Shown: positions 12,826 to 23,587 of the stretch, piece by piece
Layout: every line of letters starts with the position of its first letter
Position numbering within the stretch: the first letter of the stretch is position 1
NCBI RefSeq assembly: GCF_030864355.1
Contig: NC_083396.1
Location: 868,001-932,000 of the forward strand
Direction of reading: 5' to 3'
DNA from: Cutaneotrichosporon cavernicola
Taxonomy: Eukaryota > Basidiomycota > Tremellomycetes > Trichosporonales > Trichosporonaceae
DNA: 64,000 nt
Program-made: the position numbers and the translations under genes
The notes under the pieces: model-generated
The model's input: the letters and a program-made list of their open reading frames with translations, nothing else
Databases searched by the model: none
Told to the model about the DNA's origin: nothing

Positions 12826-13029
12826 CCTCAACCTCGCACCCACACCAACAAACAACAACAACAATACAACAACCACAACGAAACCTCTCCGTCTTCGTCT
12901 TCGCATGCACGTCCTCCCTCTCCCCTGTCTGTGAACAACTCAAGTCTGTGACAATCCGTGAGCTAGACATGCACAGCCATTCAACTGTACCCACGTACTC
13001 ACGGCCAGGCCCGAACCAGAACCAGAACC

Positions 13030-14113
13030 ATGTCCTCGCTCCTCCCCGTCGTGCTTGCAGCGGACAACTTCCCCGCCTGTGGAGCCTACCCAAACCACCA
13101 CCCAAGCACGGGCGAAGCCTATGTTCCCTTCCACGTAGCACCGTCTGATTTCGCGGCCAGTCTCCCGCCAGTCGGCTTGTTGCGTCCTGAAGTGTTGCAG
13201 GCGCTGGACGGAGACGCGGGCTACGAGTCCGTGCGTACCGACAAGGGCGTATGCGTGACCTTTTCACCTACTGTTCTAGCGGGTGGCCGGGCGGCGATGG
13301 ACGGCGCTATCGCCGAGACGGCGGCGCGTTGGCGCAAGGCAGGGCAGTTCAATCCCTGTCTCGCTGGATGGCGTAACGAGCTATACGCGATTTATGCGTC
13401 TCCTCAAAGTGCAGCATTCTCATCTCTCTCATCTCCTCCAAGAGGTGGGTGGCGCAACGCCGCATTTGCGTGCGAGCGCGCCGCATGCGCCGTATTCGGA
13501 TTCGCGACCTTTGGGGTCCACATGACGGCGTACGAGGGCGAGGGCGAGAATATGAAGATCTGGGTACCGCGCAGAAGCCCCACCAAAGCCACATGGCCCG
13601 GCATGCTCGACAATGTCAGTTTATTAGGTTAGGAGCTGACGCCAGAGCGTGGCAGGCGGCATTACGGCCGGAATGACTCCCCGCGATACCATGGTCAAAG
13701 AGTGCGACGAGGAGGCGTCGCTCCCTGCCAGTCTAGTTGAGGCGCGCCTCAAAAACGTCGGCCTCGCAACGTACTGGTACATCACCGAGGCTGGGTTTTT
13801 ACAGCCAGAAGTCGAGTGAGCTTTCCAGTGTTCTAGCTCACTCAGATACCTATACGACCTGCCTCTCCCTCCCCGCGATTCGGCAGAGTACGTCCTCCCA
13901 CGCCCACACGACGACGAGGTCGAGTCGTTCCACCTCATGACCGTTCCCGAGGCCATAGCGGCCCTCCACCGAGGCGAGTTTAAGCCTAACTGCGGGATCA
14001 TTCTCGTCGACTTCCTCATCCGCCACTCGCTCATCACCCCTGAAAATGAGCCAGACTACATCGAGATCTGCTGGCACATGCGCCGCCGCCTGGGTGTGGG
14101 TATGCCAGCGTAG
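13030..14113 (+). CDS. Nudix hydrolase with DUF4743 domain (thiamine pyrophosphokinase-related)
   Basis: Exons 13030-13614, 13646-13815 and 13846-14113 give 340 residues. The N-terminal half matches the DUF4743 region of fungal and plant Nudix proteins related to yeast YJR142W, reported to act on oxidised or damaged thiamine diphosphate. Recognisable blocks are GWRNELYAIY, ERAACAVFGFATFGVHMTAY and EGENMKIWVPRRSPTKATWP. The Nudix box begins in exon 2 at about residue 199: GGITAGMTPRDTMVKECDEE, with the EE pair of the REUxEE core. Splicing the two introns (31 nt with GTCAGT donor, and 30 nt) restores LDNSVAGGI and PEVEYLYDLPLP. The C-terminus (GIILVDFLIRHSLITPENEP) is also family-typical. The substrate is inferred from the family only. 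Confidence 0.88.
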
Positions 14114-14161
14114 CTGTGTTGAAGAATAGAGAATTAGAGGGTATACATGCAGGGTACAATA

Positions 14162-14199
14162 TCTTGCTCTTGCTCTTGCTCTTGCTCTTGCTCTTGCTC
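14162..14199. repeat. (CTTGCT)6 hexamer repeat
   Basis: About six copies of a CTTGCT hexamer lie between the convergent ends of the Nudix and prefoldin genes, likely in their 3' untranslated regions. Confidence 0.85.
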
Positions 14200-14272
14200 C
14201 TCTTGCCTCCTTGCTGCCCGCTACTTGCTCCTAGCACTCGCTACTTGCGCCGCCGCACTATGGTAAGCTACC

Positions 14273-14961
14273 TCACCCCTCCTTGGCCGCACCCGCACCA
14301 CCCTCCTGCAGCTTCATCTGGAGCACCTGCACGACACTCTGCGCGTTCTCCTGCTTGCGCTCAATAGTCTTCTGTAACGTCTCGAGGTTCTTCTGTACAA
14401 AAGCCGCCTTGTCGTTGTAGTGCTTCTTGGCCTCCTCGCGGGTCTGCTGTTAGCTCCCCAGGGGCGTGAGCTATCCAGTCTCCTAACACACCTTGCGGAC
14501 GTAGTATCCTGTCCCGACGTCGACGATGACGTGGCTCGTGTCCCCCAACTTGCCGGGGACGTACAGTGACGAGAGGAGCGGCACGAGCACCTCGCGGTCT
14601 GGTGTGAGTTTGGTCGACAGTCGAGGCAAGGACGCCATTTCAACGGCGCAACCGCGCACACGCCTCGAGCTCCCCGGCGGGCCCCCCGGCGCCCAGATAC
14701 GCAGGCCAGGCAACTCGAGGTAGATGAGACTCACCCTTCACCGCCGGCTTGAGCTCGTCAATATCCCCAACGCATCCCCGGAACTTTGCCTGCGCCTGCT
14801 TGAGCTGTGCGAACGACGAGGTGAGGTGGTCCAGTTCCTGCCATCAGCTACCAAATTCGGGCTAGCTGAAACAATATGAAACGCACCTCATCAAGCTGCT
14901 TCTTGACCTCCTGCAGCTGGTTCGGGTCGAGGTCGGTAAGCGTGATCTGCTGTTCTGCCAT
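14273..14961 (-). CDS. GIM5: Prefoldin subunit 5 (alpha-class)
   Basis: Prefoldin is a cytosolic heterohexamer that passes nascent actin and tubulin to the CCT chaperonin; subunit 5 is one of its two alpha-class members. Exons (minus) 14887-14961, 14735-14837, 14492-14598 and 14273-14443 give 151 residues, the expected size. N- and C-terminal coiled coils flank the beta-hairpin core [15 protein letters not shown] and the signature [12 protein letters not shown]. Introns are 49, 136 and 48 nt. At intron 3 two tandem acceptors 3 nt apart (CAGCAG) would differ by one Gln; I used the one giving RKTREEAKK. The gene shares a 226-bp divergent promoter with the NAD synthetase gene. Confidence 0.9.
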
Positions 14962-15187
14962 GGTGTGATGTCTAGAGTCATTCAAGAGTTGTCCAGCGCG
15001 TCGTTCATGGACGTGTGTGATAAGAAAATACGTGTAACTGAACCAAGCGGGAAGGTGGAGGTGAGTTCCGACTGTCCGACTGTGGGGACAAGATACCGAT
15101 AAGTCGAGTGACCCCTCATCCTTCCCTTCCTCCCCCATAACAAACCCCCTTCCTCTTCCCCTTCCCCTCTCCACCCCAGCCGGCACC

Positions 15188-17462
15188 ATGCACCTCGTCA
15201 CCGTCGCGACGTGTCAGCTGCGCCAGTGGGCGCTCGACTTTGACGGCAACTGCCAGCGAATCCTCGCGTCAATCGGGATTGCCAAGGAGCGCGGTGCGAC
15301 CCTTCGCGTCGGCCCCGAACTCGAGATTCCAGGCTACGGATGTCTAGACCACTTCCTTGAGGGTACGCCTAGCTCGAGCTATACTGATTCAAGGCGATAC
15401 TGAGCAGCACTCGTGGGAGGTGCTCGCCACCATCCTGCAGAGCGAGGAGGCCAAGGACATTGTGTGCGACATTGGCATGTAAGCTCTCTGAAGGGCCGAA
15501 CTGATCCAAGGCCAATCATCCACAAGAGCACCAACTACAACTGTCGGGTCGTTATTGCGAATGGCAAGATTGTGCTCATTCGTCCCAAGATGTGGATGGC
15601 CAACGATGGCAACTACGTATGTATCTGGTAGGCTGGGCTGACGGAAGCGTGAACTGCGCCACTTTACGCCGTGGGGCAAGCCGCGGCAGACAGAGGACTA
15701 CTATCTTCCCGACTTCATCCAGACCATTACGGGGCAGGAGTGCGTCCCCTTCGGCGATGCCACGATCAAGACGGCCGACCGGCTGACCATCGGCGTTGAG
15801 CTGTGCGAGGAGCTGTTCACGCCCAACTCGCCGCATATCGGGATGGCGCTTGACGGTGTCGAGATCATCACCAACAGTAGTGGGAGCCACCACGAGCTGC
15901 GCAAGCTCAACCGCCGCGTCGAACTGATCAAGGAGGCCACGATGAAGTCGGGCGGCCTGTACCTCTACGCCAACCAGCAGGGTTGTGACGGCGACCGACT
16001 GTATTATGATGGGTCGTGCATGATCGTCCTTAATGGCAAGATCCTCGCTCGTGGATCGCAGTTCTCCCTCAACGAGGTCGAGGTCGTCACTGCCACCATC
16101 GATATTGGGGCGGTTCACGCCCACCGTACCGCCAGTAGCCGGCGGATGCAGGCAGCCGCGAGCGAGAGCTATCCCCGTTTTAGAGCGGACGTGCGCCTCG
16201 ACGGCGGGATGGGTATGCGCCCAGGCGTGGTTGAGACCAAGGCCTCTGAGCCCGACATGGTGTACCACACCCCCGAGGAGGAGATTGCCCTTGGCCCAGC
16301 CTGTTGGCTGTGGGACTATCTCCGCCGCTCACGCACACAGGGATACTTCCTCCCCCTAAGCGGTGGGATTGACAGCTGCGCAACGGCTACCATCGTGCAC
16401 TCGATGTGTCGCCTCGTCGCCAAGGCTGCGACCGGGGGCAGTGAGTCTATTTTTTAGAAGCAACTGACCCAAGACCAGCAGGTGATTGCTGACGCGCGCC
16501 GCATGACTGGCGAGCCCGACGACAGCTCGTATCTCCCTGTCGACCCGCGCGAGTTCGCCAGCCGCATCTTCCACACTTGCTACATGGGGACGGAGAACTC
16601 GTCTGCCGAAACCCGCAAGCGCGCAAAAGACCTCGCAGAGGCGATCGGCGCATACCACGTCGACCTGAACATGGACACGGCCGTGTCGGCCGTCAGGGGC
16701 ATCTTCACTCTGATTACCGGCAAGTCTCCCCGTTTTGCAGTACATGGTGGCTCGAATGCCGAGAATTTGGCACTGCAGAACATCCAGGCGCGCCTGCGCA
16801 TGGTCGTGGGATACCTCTTTGCCCAGCTCCTTCCCTGGGCTCGGGGGCGGCAGGGTGGTCTCCTCGTCCTGGGTTCCGCCAACGTCGACGAATCTCTCCG
16901 CGGCTATCTGACGAAATACGACTGCTCGAGCGCAGACGTCAACCCGATCGGAGGAATCTCCAAGACGGACCTGAAGCGGTTCATCGCGTACGCCGAGACG
17001 CAATTCGAGATGCCCATCCTCCGCTCGTTCCTCGACGCCATCCCCAGCGCCGAACTCATACCTATTGGAGAGGACAATGCCGTCCAATCCGACGAGGTCG
17101 AGATGGGCATGACCTACGATGAACTGAGTGTGTTTGGGCGTCTGCGCAAGGTCGAGAAATGCGGTCCCTTCAGCATGTACGGCAAGCTCGTACAGGAGTG
17201 GGGCAATGCTCTTGCGCCAAGCGAGATTGCGCGCAAGGTCAAGCATTTCTGGTTCATGCACGCCATTAATCGACACAAGATGACTACTCTTACGCCAAGC
17301 GTGCATATGGAGAGTTATAGCCCAGACGATAACCGCTTCGACCTGCGCCCTTTCCTTTACCCCAGCCGCTTTGACCACCAGTTCTCCAAGATTGACGCGC
17401 TTGCCGCCGCACTCCCCGACATGTCGACGCAGGCGGGGCCCGACAAGGCCAAGGTTGATTAG
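15188..17462 (+). CDS. QNS1: Glutamine-dependent NAD(+) synthetase
   Basis: This enzyme makes NAD from nicotinic acid adenine dinucleotide, ATP and glutamine, the last step of both de novo and salvage routes. Exons 15188-15362, 15394-15478, 15511-15616, 15648-16440 and 16474-17462 give 715 residues, normal for the family. The N-terminal nitrilase-type glutaminase shows Glu46 in [11 protein letters not shown], Lys in LIRPKMW and Cys in GVELCEELF. The C-terminal synthetase has the ATP-PPase loop [13 protein letters not shown], then [20 protein letters not shown] and [14 protein letters not shown]. The four introns are only 31, 32, 31 and 33 nt. At intron 4 the acceptor CTGACCCAAG, not the CCAG 5 nt further on, keeps the frame ([11 protein letters not shown]). 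Confidence 0.95.
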
Positions 17463-17578
17463 AATTAGAATAGGGATACTGGATGGATTGTGAAGTCTGC
17501 TTTATCGTGGGTTGAAGAGCGCGCAACACTGACAGAAACTTTATACATGTCAATGGCAATCTACTACCTCCACTTCCA

Positions 17579-19644
17579 CTACACCGGCACACAGTGGCGC
17601 TCGAGCCAGGCGATGGCGCGCGCGTCGCCGTGTCCCTCGAGCTCGGGACGCACCTTGGCCAGTACGTCGGCATGGTACGTGTTGAGCCACTCGGTCTCGG
17701 CGGCAGTCAGCAGCCCAAGGTCGAGGAGGCTAGTCTGGATGGGGACAGTGGTAAAGTTCTCAAACTCGAGGTATCCCTTATCGCCGAAGTTCTTTGGCGT
17801 CGTCGCATGGCGGATAGCCATGACGTTCTCGGTACGCACGCCAAACGACCCGTCCTCATAGTATCCCGGCTCGTTGGAGAGGACCATGCCCTCCTGGAGT
17901 CCGATCTCGTTATACGCCGGCCGGGGTCCAATACCCTGCGGTCCCTCGTGAACGTTGAGGAAGTGGCCAACACCGTGTGCAGTGCCGTGACGATAGTCGA
18001 GGCCGTCGAGCCAGAGCGGGCGGCGCGCCAGCGCGTCCAGCACAAATCCAGTCGTGCCGGCCGGGAAGACGGCCGTGTCCAGCCCAATTAGGCCCTGCAG
18101 CACGCGGGTAAAGGCGCGCTTCTCGGCCGCAGTCGGCGTACCGAAGTGCACGGTGCGCGTCGTGTCAGTCGTGCCGTCCATGTACTGGCCACCCGAGTCG
18201 CAGAGGTAGACCTTGGAGGGGTCGATGATTGACGAGTTGGTCTCGCTGGCCGAATAGTGGATGATCGCTCCGTTGGCGCCAGTCGAGCTGATCGTGTCAA
18301 ACGAGAGCCCCATGAACAGCTTGTTCTCCTTGCGGAAGCTTTCGAGCTGCTTGGACGCGTCGAACTCGTTCCACTGCTCGCCGTTGCCGAGCGCCTCCTC
18401 AAGCCATGCAAAGTAGCGACAGAGCGCCGCACCGTCGCGGATGTGCGCGCGGCGGAAACCCTCAATCTCCGTCTGGAGTCAGCCTTCCCCAAAGAAGCAA
18501 CTCACAGCATTCTTGCGCGCCTTGGCGTCCTCGATGAGCGAGCGCCGCACCTCGAAGTTGTCCTTGCCGAGGGCGTCAGCAATGGCCCAGCTGGCACTGT
18601 TCCCAATTAACACCTTGTCGCTTTTGACGAGCTTGGGGTCCTTCTTCTCCTCCTTCTTGGCCACAGCGGGCTCGGACGCAGGCACCTTGGTGGGCACCTC
18701 GCCGTGCTCGGCCGCAGCGACGGCAGCCTCCTTGGCGGCCTTGTCCGCCGCCTCCTTCTCGACACGCTCGCCACTCAGCTGGACCTTCCAGCTCTCAAGT
18801 GCCTGCCACACCTTGTCGTAGTCAAGCACGGCGACGTTGTTCTTCTGGAGGTACTCCTTAACCTCCGGCGTTATGGAGGCGGGGTTCGCGAACAGTGTCG
18901 CGTCGTGCCGCGTGACAATCGCGTATCCGAAGAAGACAGGGTTGTAGGGAATATCCGAGCCGCGGAGGTTGAAGAGCCACGCGACCTCGTCGAGCGCGCT
19001 GACCACGAAACCCGGGGATCCTATCTCGGTGAGCTTCTCGCGCAACGCCTTGATCTTGTCGCCCACGCTCTGGCCAGCGTACTCGTCCACCAGTTGGAAT
19101 ATGGGGTTGGCAGGACGTGAGGCGCGCTCGGCCCAGATCGCGTCGACCAGGTTGTCCCTGATAGGAACTAGCGCGCGGGTCGGGTCAGTTGCGAGGGCAG
19201 TTGCGAGGGGAGCAGCCTCTTTCTCGCTGATGACAGTGGGGTCGACGCCGACACGCGTAGTCGGACCAAGCTCCTTGAGCCAGTTGTTCCACGTCGGCGT
19301 CTCGGGCAGGCCGGCCTTCATTAGCGTCCAGCTGTTGTCAGAAAGATCGAGGGAAGGTGACGCACTCGCTGCTAAGCTGGTTACCAGCCTGGAGGAAGTA
19401 GCGTCCGTCAGTCCAGCACAGCGCCTCGGTCTGCGTGACCACCGCGAGACCTGCAGACCCAGTGAATCCCGTGAGGAAGGCGCGGCGTGCATCACACGGA
19501 GCGAGATACTCGGACGAATGGGCGTCTCCGGACGGAACGACACTGGTGTCAGTACGATCTGAAGGCGGCGCACTAGACTCCGATGTTGCGCTCGCGCATC
19601 AGCTCGCGGAGGGCGCTCAGGCGCGCACGCGCGTCCATGGCCAT
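17579..19644 (-). CDS. Aminopeptidase P (Xaa-Pro aminopeptidase, M24B)
   Basis: A cytosolic metallo-aminopeptidase that removes an N-terminal residue followed by proline. Exons (minus) 19574-19644, 19366-19542, 18506-19331 and 17579-18472 give 655 residues. The first creatinase domain has [20 protein letters not shown] and [12 protein letters not shown]. The catalytic pita-bread domain shows the dinuclear metal ligands: two Asp in [20 protein letters not shown], His in [17 protein letters not shown], Glu in SNEPGYYE and Glu in RTENVMAI. A Lys/Ala/Glu-rich segment of about 50 residues near 18620-18780 (beginning [18 protein letters not shown]) interrupts the second creatinase domain and looks like a disordered insertion. 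Introns are 31, 34 and 33 nt. The gene is convergent with QNS1, 116 bp apart. Confidence 0.93.
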
Positions 19645-21335
19645 ATTGAAGAGTCGGCGGGTGGGGAGAATGGTTGTGGCTCGCCTACGTGGCGAGTGTT
19701 ATGAAGAAGGAAGGAGGATGACGTTGGGTGGGTACAACCAAAGCATCAACCTCCACCCCACCCAAGTAACCGACTTTGTCAGGTGACCACGCGGTGTCGT
19801 CGGCACTGACCGAATCTACTTCCCAGTCACCAACGTACTTGTTACACGCGGTGCCTTTCCGCATCCGCATGTGTATGGCGCTTAGCTCGTGCGACGCATG
19901 TCCAATCTGAAACTGGCGCTCGGAGCTCGGCGCGTTCCCATCGCGTTCTTTGGTCGACCATCACAATGATTAGTGTGCTACCTCATTTGATCTCTCCACG
20001 TGGTCTGACGTTGCGCGGAGCCTGTAGCCTGGGAGATCGCGCCTGTGCAACCAGCGCCGCGTGCATACTCGGCGACTCCGCGCCATCCTCCCCCCACCAC
20101 GCCCACTCCGGTGTCTGATCTCTGACAGCTTGCAGCTTGCAGCTCACTCGTCCTCAACCTCGCCCAAGTCAAGCACGCACTCGCCCTCTCGGGCCCTATG
20201 TCTGCAACATTTAAACAATGCACCGCGTCGCACAACATGTCTCTAGTTCGACTACACGGAGCGCAGATCTGTCATTAGCTCGAGTAACACACGAGCAGGA
20301 GACAAGGGAAGAAATTGCTCAGGATGATAATTGGCAGCCTGGTCCGGGCGTGGAAGGCCCGGCGACTAAGAATTTTCAGTGTAAAAGCATCATTGCAAAG
20401 TGATGGTCCGGGCGCGCCAGTCACCGGGGCCCGGTTTGTTAACGATCGCGGTGATGGGTGATCCACGTCGCGACGCGAACAGAAGAAAGGTGTCGGACGG
20501 ACTTACCTCGGTTGCGCATGCACCAGCAAGTAGTGCGGACGACGAGTTCTGAATGCTGGAGGAGAGTGAACGATCAAGATCTGGTTTAGAGATAAGTCGC
20601 GTGTCGGAGTCAAAATCTCGGAGCTGTTGGGAATAGAATAACGCCGGTGGTGGCGTCTTGGCACGTCTCTTGTCTCACTCCTCCCGGCCCATAACAAGAT
20701 TGGAACTCGTCATTTAATGTATACCGATCCATTCTCAGCCTCATGACACATGATATTGCATGATAGCAGCAGCGCATAACAGCCGCGGCTCTCCGAACCC
20801 GTATCGTTGTTTATTGTTGGCTGGTGTCTCATCGTCCAGCAACCCAGAGTGCTGGGCCACATGCCATGTAACCGATTAATCCCCGGAGTCTCACTTCGGC
20901 ACCATGACAAGGCTGTGGAGCAGGAGCCAGACTAGTGGAGCCGGCCCACCCTTGGTAACCATCACCCGCCAACCTGCGCGGGCTGGTGCGACGAACGTGT
21001 TTGACATGTAAAGGTCCAGAAGGATGGCTGGGCGAATCGTGACGCGCCTCAGTGGCTTCAGAATCAAAGCAAGGCACGGCGGGTAAGGCAGGTCAGTCCA
21101 CAGCACCCAACCTGGGCCAACCTGCTGATCCGGTAGGTGCCTCGTTGGCTCTCGGTGCTATTTCTTGCCGCAAGTGATCGAAAAGAAACCACAGCCTGGC
21201 CCAATTACTCCATGTCTTGACACTTTGGCGACAGCTCGGCAGACGGCCTGTGACTCTTTGGGTAGCTTTTTTGTAGAAGGTAGAGACGAGTTTGGAAGGG
21301 TCTGTGCAGACTTGAGAGGTGGAAAATGGGTTTCG

Positions 21336-21341
21336 CACGTG
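21336..21341. promoter_or_regulatory. CACGTG E-box upstream of PHO80
   Basis: A palindromic CACGTG, the core site of bHLH factors such as Pho4, lies 363 bp upstream of the PHO80 ATG. That it is used by a Pho4-like factor is inference; the hexamer is short and can occur by chance. Confidence 0.3.
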
Positions 21342-21676
21342 TCCGACTTTGGAATGGTTGAAATGCCCAAATGCATCAAATGCCAGACTCAGTACTCGTC
21401 GCCCGTTTGCGAACCACATTCTCCTTAGATCTTTAGTCGACACTACTACTATTACCTTAGACACATTCTCCATCTCCATCCCCATCCTCCTGTACTCCCC
21501 TTGTCCGCCTTTTCTTTCCTTTCACTCGGACCAAATACCTCAAAAGCCTACGCGCCCAACCACCAAAAAGCCCCTTCTGAAACGCCTCCACCACCGTGCG
21601 CAGTCTGGCGCAGTATCCACCCATTTACCCACCGCCGTGTCCGACGCAAACCATCTATTCTCCGCCCATCCACCCC

Positions 21677-21694
21677 ATGGCCGCAACGGTGTAA
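21677..21694 (+). promoter_or_regulatory. Short upstream open frame before PHO80
   Basis: An ATG at 21677 in a strong context (CCCATGG) opens a five-codon frame, M-A-A-T-V, with a TAA stop ending 9 nt before the PHO80 ATG. If it is in the transcript it could reduce or regulate initiation at PHO80. Confidence 0.4.
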
Positions 21695-21703
21695 TTGCCC
21701 ATC

Positions 21704-23158
21704 ATGACCACGCAGCGCGGCGGGCCTTCCCCGGCCCCTGCACCCGCCTCCCCCGTGGCGGCCGCCAGCCCACGCCCCGAGCTGCCGTGGGCATTCATCG
21801 ACTGTCCCGCCGAAACGCTCGTCGTGCTCATCGCGCACATGTTAGAGCTGTTATGCCAACACAACGACCAGGTCCTCTTAACCCCCGACGCGCTCACACG
21901 CTTCCACTCGCGAGCTCCCCCGGGTATTACCATTATCGACTACCTCCGCCGTATCGTAAAGTACACCAACCTCGAGGTGGGTAACCAATTTGAGCCGGCG
22001 AGCGGCGAGTGACCACCATGAGCGGCGATCACGGCCGCGCATGTGTGCAGTGCCGTTGAGGGAATCTCCGAGGCGCAAGCACCGGAATCTCCTCGCGAAG
22101 CGCGCGCCGCGCATCATGACGATCAACCCCATCACTGACAAGCAGAAAATACCTCTCCTCTCGCTCCTCGCGTACATCGACCTCACATGCCAGAACCTCC
22201 CCACCTTCACCCTCTCCTCCCTCACCGTACATCGGTTCCTCATTGCGGGCGTCACCGCCGGCTCCAAGGCGCAGTGCGACGTGTTCTGCACCAATGCCCA
22301 CTACGCCAAAGTCGGCGGTATCAAAGTCGGCGAGCTCAACTCGCTCGAGCGCGAGTTCCTGCGAGTAACAGGATGGGCGCTGTGTGTGAGTCTCGCCTTG
22401 ATAGCGGCCGCGATAGCCGCGGCGCGGAGCTGTTCGGAGATACGTGTCGCTGACGGCAGTGCAATGCAGACCTGTTACAGCGATATTACACGTCGTTAAT
22501 TCGCTCGCACGGCGGCTTTGTGCAGGCTCCCGAGCCCGAAGTCTCGCCATTCATGGCCTTCCCAGACGCAGGCAAGACGCAGTCTGACCCAGACACGCCG
22601 GCCAATAGCGCAAGGGACGAGGCCGAGGCGAACGGGTCCGAGATGGGGTCTGTGGACGAAGGGGACGATGACGATGAGGGCGATGAGGATGAGGACATGG
22701 ACGTTCCACCTCCTCAAGGACGGGGGAGACCACGAGAGCGCGACGGGATGGACGTGGACACCCCCGAAGTGGAGACCAAGCTGGGACGGAGCGTCGACAA
22801 GGTCCACGGGCTCAAGCAGCTAGTCGGCGGTATACTTGGGCGCCGGAACCGCCCGCACTCGCAGGACGCGATGCACAGGACACCGCAAACAGCTCCAGGA
22901 GGACAAGCGCACGACCGACCAGGATCCGCAGCGACATCCGCCACTGTCACCCCAGGGACGGCGCGCGGAAATGGCAACGGACACACGGTGCGATCGCGGC
23001 CTGTCCCGTCGCCTGCGCTCGACCACAGCAGTCCGACCAAGCAGCTCACGCCGCGGGTGCGAACTCGCGACGAGCGGTCTGTTGAGAGCTTGAGGGGCGT
23101 CGGCATGCCACCTCCCGTCGCAGTGGACGACTGCAAGCGGCGCGCGAGGGGAGATTAG
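21704..23158 (+). CDS. PHO80: PHO80-like cyclin
   Basis: This belongs to the Pho80 cyclin family, which partners a Pho85-type CDK; in yeasts the pair restrains phosphate-starvation transcription. Exons 21704-21976, 22146-22385 and 22460-23158 give 403 residues. The cyclin fold spans about residues 25-185: LVVLIAHMLELLCQHNDQ, ITIIDYLRRIVKYTNLEKIP, LSLLAYIDLTCQNLP, HRFLIAGVTAGSKAQCDVF and VGGIKVGELNSLEREFL. The remaining 220 residues are acidic and disordered (DEGDDDDEGDEDEDMD) with several Ser/Thr-Pro sites. For intron 2 the acceptor CTGACGGCAG at 22459 is required; the later GCAATGCAG leads to an immediate stop. A five-codon upstream frame ends 9 nt before the start. Confidence 0.87.
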
Positions 23159-23587
23159 TAGCATGGTTGTATGATTAGCGGGAGATGTCATGCATCATTG
23201 CAGCATGTTGCGTCGTCGCGCTGAACGTGACGCTTGGCGACTGCAATGGAGGAGCTCTACTCGAGAGAGTGCAACCGGAGAGCACACACATCCAGCTCAA
23301 TATCGGCATGCACCGCTCAGATGAGCGGGGCTGTGGGCGGCATAGATCTTTGAGTCAGGGCGGCCTACTCAATGCGTGTGCTGAATGCGAGTGCCAGCCT
23401 CATTCAAACAATTGCAAGGCCTGCCATGGGGCAAACCCTTTCTTCCTTGGTTGCTCGCACCACCCTAAACGTCATGGCAAAGTGATTCCATATGCTGGAT
23501 GACAACAAGGTTCTACTTACGAGTCTATGGATGCTACAATTACGCCTAGGGGCGGTGATATACGGACAGTCCGCGCGGGCCGCGCTT

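Larger units (their letters stand above)
8622..13029. other. Gene-poor 4.4-kb divergent upstream region of SSN6 and the Nudix gene
   Basis: No open frame here shows a recognisable domain or the codon character of the neighbouring genes. The content is GA/CT-rich low-complexity DNA, simple repeats and a poly-C run. On the minus strand there are consensus-like donors (for example GTACGT near 9896 and near 10996, GTAAGT near 9066), so a long spliced 5' leader of SSN6 is a reasonable guess. On the plus strand the last few hundred bases are the Nudix gene promoter. Confidence 0.5.
19645..21703. other. Divergent intergenic region, aminopeptidase P / PHO80
   Basis: About 2 kb without a supportable gene. 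Short frames on both strands lack domains and are AT-richer than the coding neighbours. It holds the promoters of the two divergent genes, including a CACGTG palindrome at 21336 and a short upstream open frame just before the PHO80 start. Confidence 0.5.

Noticed and set aside
21548..22294. Minus-strand frames opposite PHO80
   Set aside because: Gly/Arg-rich antisense shadows of the PHO80 exons; the plus-strand splice model gives a full cyclin.
23185..23502. 105-codon Cys-rich plus-strand frame between PHO80 and RNR2
   Set aside because: It falls in the convergent 3' region, has no splice or domain support and weak codon character. The Cys content alone is not evidence for a secreted peptide.
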